Part shown: in pieces, positions 36,304 through 44,789 of the stretch
Layout of the letters: each line of letters starts with the position of its first letter
How positions within the stretch are numbered: the stretch's first letter is position 1
DNA from: Phycisphaerae bacterium
GTDB lineage: Bacteria > Planctomycetota > Phycisphaerae > UBA1845 > PWPN01
Direction of reading: 5' to 3'
NCBI GenBank assembly: GCA_030372985.1
Contig: JAUCQB010000190.1
Span: 1-59,607, forward strand
DNA length: 59,607 nt
The notes under the pieces: generated by a model
What the model saw: only the letters and a program-made list of their open reading frames with translations
What the model was told of the DNA's origin: nothing
Database searches by the model: none
Program-made: the position numbers and the translations under genes

Positions 36304-37583
36304 GGCTGATAGGCATGCCGGCGGCGAAGCCGCTTGATCTTCACGCGTTTGATCGTCCCGACGCCAGACCGCAGCTTCTGCTTGAGGCTCAACCGCCTGA
36401 GCCAGGAGGAGAAGAGGGGCATATCGACATACCGCGGCGCGGGGGCATCCAGGAGTCTCAGCGTGAGAAGTCTCCCCCACAAAGCCCCTCGAACAACCTG
36501 AAAACCGGGCTGGGATGACGGGACGACCCCCATAGCGGCCTTGTCGACGGTCAAGCGGCCGGTCCGTATCGCGTCGTGCAGCAGACGGTGCCCACGATTC
36601 GTTCGGGCAAGGATCACGGAGTGCCCCGGGTCGTCTTCCCGATTCGTGCGATGCCATGCATCCCCGACCGCGACATCGGCAAATTCGCCGCTGTGGTCGG
36701 GGCAGATGTAGCATCGCCACTGGCGGAACTTCTGCAGTACCTCCCCCCAAGATTGCTCATAGGTCAACTCTCGCGTTTCGGTCTTACCGTTCAGCCGGAA
36801 CTGGACGACCGCCTTGCCCGGCCAGCCATTGCCGCGATAGCGAACGCTGACCACGCTGGCAAGATCCGCCACACCCATGGCCCGAAGCATTTGCAGTGTG
36901 CCGGCGGTCGAAGGCGTGCCAGCACAGAAAAACGCAACGGTAAGACCAAGCTTGGCATCGAGAGCAGGCCGCAAGCAGCGGGCTTTCTGAACAGCCGCGA
37001 CGTCGCAGGGCTTGCCAATGAAGACGCATGGTCCCGGGGCGTCCTCGATCGTCTTCAAACCATCGCAGGGGCTGGCCGGGGCATACCGCGATCCAGCGCC
37101 AGCGAGCAATTCCTCGCGTGTGCGGCTCAGAACCGTTTCGTTGAGGTAGGGCACATCCCGGCGGGCGCGGGTGTGGAGTACGCCGTAGAAACCCGCATGA
37201 TCAAGGCAGTACAGCGCCAAGGCCGTGGCCACACCCCCGCTAGAGCCCGCAAAGCGGATCTCGGGATCGGCCGCGTGGCCCTCCCACACCTCCCGGATAG
37301 GGCCCCAGGCCTCCAAGAGTTCGCGGATCAGGCCTGGATCCCCTCGGTCGAAGGTGTGGGACAACTCGATGCCGGGACAGACTCTCATCGCCTCGGCGGA
37401 CTGAGGGGCTGCCGGTCCACCATTGGCGAAATATGGCCTGCGGCCGTAGTCGACAGCGTCCACCATCCGGATCTCATCCGGGCTGATGTATGCGCACGCA
37501 CCGCAGCCGCAGCAGAGCTGATACTCAGCCACGTCCTTGATGTTCTTAACCTTCGAGCGTCCCAGCATGGCAGACAGACGCAT
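36300..37583 (-). CDS. Coenzyme F420 hydrogenase/dehydrogenase beta-subunit-like (FrhB) protein
   Basis: This 427-residue protein has an N-terminal cysteine cluster CCGCGACAY (about 24-32), of the type that binds an iron-sulfur cluster. It is followed by the FrhB C-terminal region with GSSGGVATALALY (about 112-125, flavin/nucleotide-binding) and further cysteines (PCDVAAVQKARC, CYICPDHSGEF). FrhB proteins carry FAD and move electrons. Relatives within EPS clusters are annotated as possible polysaccharide-modifying oxidoreductases, and no F420 pathway gene is visible. It is coupled to the polymerase gene by ATGA and follows the O-acetyltransferase gene by five bases. Confidence 0.8.
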   Translation of the reverse strand: MRLSAMLGRSKVKNIKDVAEYQLCCGCGACAYISPDEIRMVDAVDYGRRPYFANGGPAAPQSAEAMRVCPGIELSHTFDRGDPGLIRELLEAWGPIREVWEGHAADPEIRFAGSSGGVATALALYCLDHAGFYGVLHTRARRDVPYLNETVLSRTREELLAGAGSRYAPASPCDGLKTIEDAPGPCVFIGKPCDVAAVQKARCLRPALDAKLGLTVAFFCAGTPSTAGTLQMLRAMGVADLASVVSVRYRGNGWPGKAVVQFRLNGKTETRELTYEQSWGEVLQKFRQWRCYICPDHSGEFADVAVGDAWHRTNREDDPGHSVILARTNRGHRLLHDAIRTGRLTVDKAAMGVVPSSQPGFQVVRGALWGRLLTLRLLDAPAPRYVDMPLFSSWLRRLSLKQKLRSGVGTIKRVKIKRLRRRHAYQP

Positions 37584-37588
37584 AGCCC

Positions 37589-38257
37589 TCAGGTCACGAC
37601 CCCTGTCGATTGCGAGTGGTTCACCGGCCCGCCGGGAGACGCCGCAGCGGCGGGCTGAAGGAAGAAGTCGATATCCCGAGCCAACTCCTCAATAGACTTC
37701 TCCCACCAGCGTGATCGCTCTATTTCCTGTCGAGTGCGGTCATCGAAACGATAGCGAATCAACCGGGCGGGGTTGCCGGCCACAATGGCGTAGGCGGGCA
37801 CATCCCGCGTAACAACCGCACCGGCACCGACCACGGCGCCATCGCCGATCAACGAGACGCGAGGCGTGATGATAGCATTGCGGCCGAGCCACACATCGTG
37901 GCCTATCGTGATTGTCCCTCGGTCGATCGTCTCCCGGGGCACAATCCCCAACCGCGGATTATAGAAGAACGGGTGAAGCGACCGCCGTTCCATCGGGTGG
38001 TTCGCGCTGAAAATGGTGACGCCCGTGGCGAAGGAACAGTATCGCCCGATTGTCGTTCCGGCGGGGATTCGCTCCGGTGAAAAGCACCCGTAGCTGTACA
38101 TCCCGACGCTCACCCCATGGTAGTCGGCGAAAATGCGCCGCAGCGTAAGCGAACGCATCTCGCCGTTCTCAACTCGCTTGACCAGAGATTGCACGAGGCC
38201 ACGGGCACGCCGCGACCGGCTCAAGCCATAAAGACAATACAGACAGTCACCAACCAA
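37589..38257 (-). CDS. CatB-related (hexapeptide) O-acetyltransferase
   Basis: This 222-residue left-handed beta-helix protein has the motif [19 protein letters not shown] (catalytic His in NHP) and hexapeptide repeats [20 protein letters not shown]. The C-terminal [15 protein letters not shown] is typical of the xenobiotic/capsule acetyltransferase family, which uses acetyl-CoA to O-acetylate a sugar. The start is a TTG overlapping the flippase stop; a shorter start at 38158 is possible, but the longer N-terminus matches the family. Confidence 0.9.
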   Translation of the reverse strand: MVGDCLYCLYGLSRSRRARGLVQSLVKRVENGEMRSLTLRRIFADYHGVSVGMYSYGCFSPERIPAGTTIGRYCSFATGVTIFSANHPMERRSLHPFFYNPRLGIVPRETIDRGTITIGHDVWLGRNAIITPRVSLIGDGAVVGAGAVVTRDVPAYAIVAGNPARLIRYRFDDRTRQEIERSRWWEKSIEELARDIDFFLQPAAAASPGGPVNHSQSTGVVT

Positions 38258-39722
38258 ACCGCCGCTCCAGCAACGGTCGCGTTGCCCGAACTCGCTGCCA
38301 GATCAGGACCAGCGCGTGAGTCAGTTCGGTACGCAACGGCGCGAGATAAGCCACCATGCATAGAAGTAAGATCACACAAATTCCACCAGAGACTGCCATG
38401 CAGAACCAGAGCCTGTCGGAATAGCAGGTGGCCCGCGTTACCCCGGCAACCAGTATGGCGGCGCCCGGCATCACGATTGCCTGGAGCAGCGGTCTAAGCC
38501 CCAGTCCGTGGCGCAGCCGCAAGCTGATGGCACAGGCGGCTATGGCAAGCAGCTCGGCCACGAGCGCGCAGGCCGCAATCAAGCTCGTGTCCCACCGCAA
38601 GACCCCCACAACCACAGCTAGGGGAATTCCCGCCGTCCGCCAGACGTTGGCGTACATGCTGTTCTGAGAATCTAACCGAGCCAGCGCGGCTGCATTGGGC
38701 GCTATCCGAATTAGACGCAGCGACTCCGCAGCAACCAGCCAGCAGAGAGCGCCAGCCGCTGCCAGATAACGCGGCCCGTACAGAAAGGCAAGAAGTCGTT
38801 CTGCGAAGACGATTAGACAAGCGCCGGCAAGGCCAGCAATGAGTGCAATAAACTGTACGGATACGGTATATCGATTTTCAAGTAAGGTGCGATCCTCCTG
38901 AACCTCGGAGAACGCCGGAAGCAGTAGCGACGCAATCACCGAGCCCAGAAACCTGCTAATGGATTGAGCAAATACCACTGCGACCGAGTAGATTCCCAGT
39001 TCGTACATCGAGTAGGCCGTACCGATGATAAGCCTGTCACCCTGGAAAATGCTAAACATCAGCAACCCGTTAACGAGCAGCGGCCAGCCGAACGACAAGA
39101 GCCGCACCATGTGCGCGTGATTGCATACCCAGCGATAACGCCTCTCCGCAAAGACATTAGACAGGATCGCCATCGTGGCCGACTGCAGGATCACCAGCCA
39201 CAACACAGCAGAGTAGTCACCGAAAAAACGTGCAAACGGCCACGCGGCGGTGGTGGCGACAGCTTGCGCACCGATCTCCGACCGGATCTGCGGGCCAAAA
39301 CGCATCGTACGCTGCAACCGTTTCAAATCCAGGTGGACGAGCCCTCTCAGCAGCGGCACCAGCGCCAGCCAGCAGAAAGCCGAGCGAGCCTGGGGAACCT
39401 TGAAAAGAGTCGACGCGGGCCAGGCCAGCAAAAGGACGAAACCAGCCGTAAAGAGGCCACGCACAAACAGCCAGAGCTGAGCGGTGCCATCGAGTTCAGG
39501 ATCGTCTCCGTCCTTGGCCTGAATGATTAGCTTGTCTGCGGACAAATCGCTAATCAGTTGTAGCAGCGATAATGTGATTGCGAACGTGGCCGCGATTCCG
39601 AAGTCCTCCGGCTTGATTAGTCGCGCGACAATGATGTTGCGGACGAAAGACAGGCCTTGCCCGACAGCCTGCCCTGCCGCGAGGGATGCAGCCCCCTTCA
39701 GTACGCGACCTCGCAGGCTCAC
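38247..39722 (-). CDS. Polysaccharide flippase (Wzx/MATE-like)
   Basis: The 491 residues have about 12-14 membrane helices, beginning [20 protein letters not shown], typical of the oligosaccharide-flippase family that moves undecaprenyl-diphosphate-linked repeat units across the inner membrane. The early [14 protein letters not shown] is a conserved family stretch. The GTG start overlaps the stop of the pyruvyl transferase gene (GTGA), indicating coupling. With the polymerase and the Wza/Wzc pair it completes a Wzx/Wzy-dependent route. Confidence 0.92.
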   Translation of the reverse strand: MSLRGRVLKGAASLAAGQAVGQGLSFVRNIIVARLIKPEDFGIAATFAITLSLLQLISDLSADKLIIQAKDGDDPELDGTAQLWLFVRGLFTAGFVLLLAWPASTLFKVPQARSAFCWLALVPLLRGLVHLDLKRLQRTMRFGPQIRSEIGAQAVATTAAWPFARFFGDYSAVLWLVILQSATMAILSNVFAERRYRWVCNHAHMVRLLSFGWPLLVNGLLMFSIFQGDRLIIGTAYSMYELGIYSVAVVFAQSISRFLGSVIASLLLPAFSEVQEDRTLLENRYTVSVQFIALIAGLAGACLIVFAERLLAFLYGPRYLAAAGALCWLVAAESLRLIRIAPNAAALARLDSQNSMYANVWRTAGIPLAVVVGVLRWDTSLIAACALVAELLAIAACAISLRLRHGLGLRPLLQAIVMPGAAILVAGVTRATCYSDRLWFCMAVSGGICVILLLCMVAYLAPLRTELTHALVLIWQRVRATRPLLERRFGW

Positions 39723-41026
39723 TTGGTCGCTCCCGGGGCATCGAGAGCATCAACAGCAAGGAATCTCAGGATTTCGCCCATCTGTCTCTCCGCGGCGAGA
39801 GCATTCGCCGATGATCTCGCCATCCTGGTATCTGAAGAGGTTTGAGCCGTCTGCCATTGGGACCACAACGATTCGATGACTTCTGATGTATCGAGCGTAC
39901 GCGGATCAACGACGGAATTCCCGCATCCGCACGTCTCGAAGACCCCCTGCGTCTTGAGGCTGTAAGCAATCGCCGCGGCCGGAACACCGGAAGAGAGGGC
40001 GGCGATGCAGGCGTGCATCCGCGTGCCACAAAACCAGCCGCAACGCGCGATGATCCATTTCATCTCGGACTGGTCGTACACAGGCGGAACAACCGCCAGG
40101 CGCCCTTTCGTTTCGGGAAGATCCGCCAGCTCAGCGAGGACGGCATGGTTGGCGGCCGGGTCGGATTCGTAGTGACCCACGGGTGTGAGCACGTGCGGTA
40201 TCAGCACGACCCCGGCCTGCGTCTCCCGGAACACACGCTGCAGAAAGCCCAGAATGCTCGCACGATAGTCAGCCTTCAGGCCGTAGCGAGTAGAGGCTCC
40301 GGTCGGGTCGTTCCAGATCAGCCCGCTGACATTGAGGCCGATCACCTGGCTGCGGGAATCCTCGGCCAACCACGTCCGGACCGGCTCAGGGAGCGGAATT
40401 CGAGGCTCGTGCGACTCCAGAGCGAATGCAACGTCTACACCACACCGATACCGTTCGGGCTCAAAATCCGGCCCCGCCAACTCCTTGAGGACTTCGTAAC
40501 TCCGAGCATCACGGGCCCAGGCCATGGTAGCCTGACGGACAATGTCTTCGGCAATCCTCCAGGCACCTGGGCTGCGATACGGCCCGTACGTCTGCGGCAA
40601 CAAGATCAGCGGTTTGCCGATTTCGAGGGCCATCCGCATCCCGCGCGTAACGCCCTGAAAACGACGGGGGCCATACATATCGGTAAGGCTATCTCCACCC
40701 GCAATGTCCAGCACCGCATCGGCCTCCAGCAGCCGCTGTGAAGCCGGATTACCGAGCCCTCCTAGCCAATTGGACAGACGGATATTCCAATGGCTCTCTC
40801 GGCGGTAGAACCGGCGGGTACCCGTCGCCCCGCATCGGGCAAACCGGAAGGGCCCTGTATCGAACTCGACTACATCCACGCGGCTGCCCCGACCCTCGTC
40901 AAAGACCGTGACTTCCACGCCGGGACACAGCCGAGCCAGACTCCCAAGAACCGAGTAACACAAGGCTGAGACCCCGAGGTTACCGGTGTCAGGCGCGGCA
41001 TTAGAATAGCACAGTCTTAGCGACAT
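39719..41026 (-). CDS. Polysaccharide pyruvyl transferase family protein
   Basis: The 435-residue protein matches the CsaB/WcaK-type family: N-terminal NAAPDTGNLGVSAL, DIAGGDSLTDMYG and LILLPQTYGPY, and the C-terminal GTRMHACIAALSSGVPAAAIAYS. It would add a pyruvyl ketal from phosphoenolpyruvate to a sugar hydroxyl, giving the polymer a negative charge. It is coupled to the flippase gene and preceded by a 243-bp gap, so it may head a transcription unit. The start ATG has no clear ribosome-binding site. Confidence 0.9.
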   Translation of the reverse strand: MSLRLCYSNAAPDTGNLGVSALCYSVLGSLARLCPGVEVTVFDEGRGSRVDVVEFDTGPFRFARCGATGTRRFYRRESHWNIRLSNWLGGLGNPASQRLLEADAVLDIAGGDSLTDMYGPRRFQGVTRGMRMALEIGKPLILLPQTYGPYRSPGAWRIAEDIVRQATMAWARDARSYEVLKELAGPDFEPERYRCGVDVAFALESHEPRIPLPEPVRTWLAEDSRSQVIGLNVSGLIWNDPTGASTRYGLKADYRASILGFLQRVFRETQAGVVLIPHVLTPVGHYESDPAANHAVLAELADLPETKGRLAVVPPVYDQSEMKWIIARCGWFCGTRMHACIAALSSGVPAAAIAYSLKTQGVFETCGCGNSVVDPRTLDTSEVIESLWSQWQTAQTSSDTRMARSSANALAAERQMGEILRFLAVDALDAPGATK

Positions 41027-41269
41027 CGGAGGACGACTCGCTGGTTATCTCCCTGATAAGTGTGCTCAACGCAAACGACGACGGCCAGAGGCCATTGTTT
41101 CATGATGCAGTGAGGAGCAAAGAATATCACACAGAAAGACATATCCGGCGGTACCTCCTGGTTCCAGCAGACGTCCGATGATGTTAAGGCGTCATTCAAA
41201 CGAGCAACGGAAATCAACCCGCACCGCCAAGACAGACCATCCTTGCCGGATCTTATGCACCGGACGGGA

Positions 41270-42616
41270 CTATTGCTCCTGCCCCACATCTTCGGAGATA
41301 TCCGCACCGAACCCGAGGGCCGCCTGCAGACAATCCGCGGTGACGGATAGGCCGAGCAGGTCCGAGAAGTGCTCTCGCGGCGACAACGTCTCACGTGCGT
41401 GCTCAACCTCCTCCGAGAAGTATCGCCGGAAGCAGGCCATGGGATCGACTCCCGGCCGGCTGGCCACGCCGTCCAGAGCAGTTGCCAGACGTCTCGAATA
41501 GCACGACCAGTCGTGCTGGGCGGCGATGGCTCGGCGCCGGGCGGCGCGGTCCGGCGTGTCGTTGGCCAGTTCCCAACGGATCGCCTCCACAAACTCGGCC
41601 GCACCGCCCGCCAGACTCACGTACGGGCCGGCCAGCCACCGGACCTGGGCCACGGGCGTGGAGACGATCGGCCGGCCGCAGGCCAAGTACGGCAGCAGTT
41701 GCGGCGGGCACGCAGAGGCCATCCAGCTTGCGGTCCGCAGAGGCAGCAGACAGACATCCAGGCCCTGCAAGAAGGCCGGCCACGCATCCGGAGCCACCTT
41801 GTCCAGCCAATGCAGATTCCTCGACCGCTTCAGGCCCGCGAAGCGCCGGCGGGGTGAGGGCGACCCCGCCACGACGAACGAGATGTCGGGAGCCCCACGG
41901 GCGCACCTGGCCAGCAGGTCCGTATCGTGATACTTGGTCAGAAAGCCGCAGAATCCCGCGATCGGCCGTGGAATGCTCGCCAGGCAACTCGGCAGGCTGG
42001 CCGGGCGGCCGTATGCTGCGCAATCGATGCCGGGCGGAACGTAGTGCGCCCGCCCACGAGCATGGCTGCGCAGCCGAAGGTACAACGGGCGCGAGCCGCA
42101 CAACACGGCATCGGCGGAGGCGAGCAGTTCGTCCTGGGCCCTGGCCACGGCCTCGCGTTCCGGAACGCCCGGCCGGTGCGGCAGAATGTCCTCGACCTGG
42201 TAAACGGTCGTAATGCCGGTCAGCCAGCGGCGCAGGCTGGCGGTCCTGGGGTCGGCCAGCCACAGCAGGTTGGGCCGCAGTCCGATCACCTCGCAGGCCA
42301 CCGCGATGTCCAGTAGCCATAGACAATCAGGAGACTCATTCTCGACGGCCGCGCATGTGCGGACGTGCGGCGGGTGGCATCGGTGCAGACCGGCGACATC
42401 GGCCACCAGACGCTCTGCGCCGGAACCAAGACTGACATCACGCACGCGCCTGAAGTCCCGAAGAGCGGTCGACACAGGCGCGCCGCTGCTGAAGGAATCC
42501 ACGTACAGGATCTTGTTCGGGCCGGCCAACCGGCGCATGATCTCCAGCGTGCGGCCGTCATCACTGTGTTGCCGGGCGTCTGCCCCGATACAGAGGATGT
42601 GCTGGTTTGTGAGCAA
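41270..42616 (-). CDS. Glycosyltransferase family 1/4-type
   Basis: The 448-residue protein shows a GT-B arrangement: YHDTDLLARCARGAPDISFVVAG at the nucleotide-sugar domain, and LPYLACGRPIVSTPVAQVRWL as the C-terminal EX7E-type region of GT4 enzymes. It transfers a sugar to the lipid-linked intermediate in the cytoplasm. The only available start is a TTG at 42616, sitting directly against an octanucleotide tandem array and without a ribosome-binding site. Translation initiation here is therefore unusual and may be sensitive to array length. Confidence 0.82.
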   Translation of the reverse strand: MLTNQHILCIGADARQHSDDGRTLEIMRRLAGPNKILYVDSFSSGAPVSTALRDFRRVRDVSLGSGAERLVADVAGLHRCHPPHVRTCAAVENESPDCLWLLDIAVACEVIGLRPNLLWLADPRTASLRRWLTGITTVYQVEDILPHRPGVPEREAVARAQDELLASADAVLCGSRPLYLRLRSHARGRAHYVPPGIDCAAYGRPASLPSCLASIPRPIAGFCGFLTKYHDTDLLARCARGAPDISFVVAGSPSPRRRFAGLKRSRNLHWLDKVAPDAWPAFLQGLDVCLLPLRTASWMASACPPQLLPYLACGRPIVSTPVAQVRWLAGPYVSLAGGAAEFVEAIRWELANDTPDRAARRRAIAAQHDWSCYSRRLATALDGVASRPGVDPMACFRRYFSEEVEHARETLSPREHFSDLLGLSVTADCLQAALGFGADISEDVGQEQ

Positions 42617-42624
42617 GAGACTGT

Positions 42625-42704
42625 CGGTCTGTTGGTCTACTGGTCTGTTGGTCTTTCGGTCTGTTGGTCTGTTGGTCTATCGGTCTGTTGGTCTATTGGT
42701 CTGT
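42625..42704. repeat. Octanucleotide tandem array, 10 units (consensus YGGTCTRT)
   Basis: Ten perfectly spaced 8-bp units, varying only at positions one, seven and eight, lie nine bases upstream of the TTG of the GT4 gene. On the reverse strand the units read ACAGACCR/ATAGACCA. In the frame of the TTG the array is open until a TAG in its third unit counted from the far (right) end. Slipped-strand mispairing in such arrays commonly causes copy-number change. Confidence 0.95.
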
Positions 42705-42803
42705 CAGGAAGGAGCGATCGGCGCTCAGCTTTCGGTCATCAGCAGATCACTCTGCATGGCGGCCGTTGGCAGAGTCCACCACGTGCGAACCTGATCACCT
42801 CTC

Positions 42804-43838
42804 TCATGGCCGGTGAATTGCCCGGTGCAGCCGCTCGGCGACGGGCACGATTCCACCCTTTATGCCTGCTGGGCCGATCTCAAACGGTCCCGGCGCGAAC
42901 ACGTCTTGGCCGCCCAGCCCCGCTTTGAAGTGGTAGGTTCCCGGGTTGGCGTCCGGGTCGATTCCGCCCAGGTCGTACCATCGGCAACCGCGCTCGCGGG
43001 CGGCCTGGATCGTATGCCACTGAAGCAGGTAGGAAGCCTTGGTTTCCATCCCCGCCTTGTTGCTGGCCCCCAGCAGGTAGACGCACGTGTCGCCAAGCAT
43101 GCTCGCGACGTGCCCGGCCACGGGATGCCCCCCTGAATCGGCAATGCTGATGACGAATCGCTCCGCCTCGGCCAGGTCCCGCTGAACGGTCGCATAGAAA
43201 GCGGCATCCAGGTCGACGTCGAAACCCTTTCGGCTCAATAGTTGACGATAGAGGCCACAGAAGGACTCGAACAGTTCCTCCGAGCTTCCGCTGCGGATGG
43301 ACAAGCCGTTCTTCTCCGACCGGTTCAGGCAGTTGCGCCACTTCTGATCCAGACTCTTGCGGATCGCTTCCAACGGCCGACCAAGATCGAGCACCAGCGT
43401 CCGATATCGCTTCACTCGATCGGCAGGGCCAAAGCCACAGGCCTCGAAAACCCCGCACTGTTGTTGGTTCCAGTCCGGCGGGCCAAGGGCCGGGGCAATC
43501 CGCAGCACCAGCGAGCGGCGATCAACATACTCGGCCGCCAGCGCCCGCAGGGCCCACTCAAGGCGCTGCCCGTCGGAGGGTTCGTTCCGCCGCACCAGCG
43601 GCCCGCCGTTGATGTACGCGATGCCCGCCCCGATGATCGGAATCCGCTTGACCCGCACATCGGCCAAGGCAATAGTCTCGTCGCCGTCCAGCGTCGCCAC
43701 ATGCTCGGAAACGGCCCCGACGCGTCGAGCACAGGCCACACCGAAATCCCAGAGCTGACGATAGCTGTAGTCCAGAAACGAGGCCGCACGCTGCCTCCAG
43801 CGCTGCCGGTCAACGGCTTCAATTCGATACCGAATCAT
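42804..43838 (-). CDS. FemAB-family (double GNAT) protein
   Basis: From the ATG at 43838 (overlapping the deacetylase stop as TGATG) the protein is 344 residues. Key stretches are SLDQKWRNCLNRSEKNGL, GHPVAGHVASMLGD, VYLLGASNKAGMETKASYLL and CRWYDLGGIDPDANPGTYHFK, all typical of FemAB/acetyltransf_6 proteins. FemA/B use aminoacyl-tRNA; homologues in exosortase-linked EPS loci have unknown donors. The open frame extends to 44021 but overlaps the deacetylase gene entirely, so the short form is chosen. Confidence 0.85.
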   Translation of the reverse strand: MIRYRIEAVDRQRWRQRAASFLDYSYRQLWDFGVACARRVGAVSEHVATLDGDETIALADVRVKRIPIIGAGIAYINGGPLVRRNEPSDGQRLEWALRALAAEYVDRRSLVLRIAPALGPPDWNQQQCGVFEACGFGPADRVKRYRTLVLDLGRPLEAIRKSLDQKWRNCLNRSEKNGLSIRSGSSEELFESFCGLYRQLLSRKGFDVDLDAAFYATVQRDLAEAERFVISIADSGGHPVAGHVASMLGDTCVYLLGASNKAGMETKASYLLQWHTIQAARERGCRWYDLGGIDPDANPGTYHFKAGLGGQDVFAPGPFEIGPAGIKGGIVPVAERLHRAIHRP

Positions 43839-44722
43839 CAGAAAGGTCGATGGTCCTGCCGGCCGGAAAACCAGGCTCGGAGTCGGCGCAGGAAACGCCG
43901 CCAGTAATAGAGGTACGAATACGCACCCGCACAGGTGAGCATGAACTCGATCCGCCAGACATCGGGCGACATCAGAAATCGCCCGATTGAGCGACCGGCT
44001 TGCCCTGCCGACCACAGACATGGCTCAAGCGTAAAGATGCGACGGTAACCTGCCTGGGTTGCAGCCTCAAGGACACCGTCATCAAACGAACCGTGCGGGA
44101 GAGCAAGCTCCGAAACCTCCCTCTGGAGAAGACACTCCAGCTTTGCCTTGGAGTCAACCAGTTGTCTCGTCAGTTCTTCCGGCCCAAGAGCCGCCAAAGG
44201 CCCGTGGGTCAGCGTATGTGAGCCGATTCGGCACAATCCTTCGTCGGCAATCATCTGCACCTGTTTGCTGGACATCAGGACCTCGTTCTTCTCCGGATGA
44301 TCGGGCGGCATCTGCCAGCGAGGAGCGCTGCCAAGATTGTCAACCACTGCGAAAACAACGCTCGGGATACGGTAGTCTCGCAAGATGGGCAGTGCGTTCT
44401 CCAGGAGGGACGCAAATGCGTCGTCGAATGTAACACACACTCTCGGTGAGCAGTGAGCCACCCTAAGCGTTCGTCCCGCTTCCTCCACATCAACTGAGCG
44501 GCCTGCGATCCGGCTCATCTGCCTCGCAAAGAGACCTCGTTGTCTCGCGGAGATGCCATGGTAGCACAGGACGACCACATCCCCATGTTTGCGTCGCAGC
44601 AGCCCGTCGCACAACCAGCATCCCATCGCAGCCAGCAGATACGCCACGCGAACCAGAAAACCTCTCCTGCCATAGACGTTTCCGGCATCATCAGCCGATA
44701 GCCTGCCAAACAAGGGTGTCAA
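43838..44722 (-). CDS. Polysaccharide deacetylase (NodB/CE4 family)
   Basis: The 294-residue protein has a hydrophobic N-terminal region (about 22-40) and the NodB metal site: CVTFDDAF (D100, D101), IGSHTLTH (H169, H173) and the later LALPHGSFDDG motif. These enzymes remove N-acetyl groups from amino sugars, giving free amines. Exosortase-linked versions are a recognised subfamily. The start is TTG at 44722 without a good ribosome-binding site, so the N-terminus is uncertain. It is coupled by one base to the FemAB gene and follows the fused FemAB-GNAT by 67 bases. Confidence 0.9.
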   Translation of the reverse strand: MTPLFGRLSADDAGNVYGRRGFLVRVAYLLAAMGCWLCDGLLRRKHGDVVVLCYHGISARQRGLFARQMSRIAGRSVDVEEAGRTLRVAHCSPRVCVTFDDAFASLLENALPILRDYRIPSVVFAVVDNLGSAPRWQMPPDHPEKNEVLMSSKQVQMIADEGLCRIGSHTLTHGPLAALGPEELTRQLVDSKAKLECLLQREVSELALPHGSFDDGVLEAATQAGYRRIFTLEPCLWSAGQAGRSIGRFLMSPDVWRIEFMLTCAGAYSYLYYWRRFLRRLRAWFSGRQDHRPF

Positions 44723-44789
44723 TTTGAACAGTTCCGCGGAATGGGCTTTTCTCGGTTCCTATGGGCACATCGACTGGCACACGATACGT

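Noticed and set aside
42625..42704. Possible CRISPR array
   Set aside because: The units are 8 bp with no spacers; this is a simple tandem repeat. No cas gene is present.
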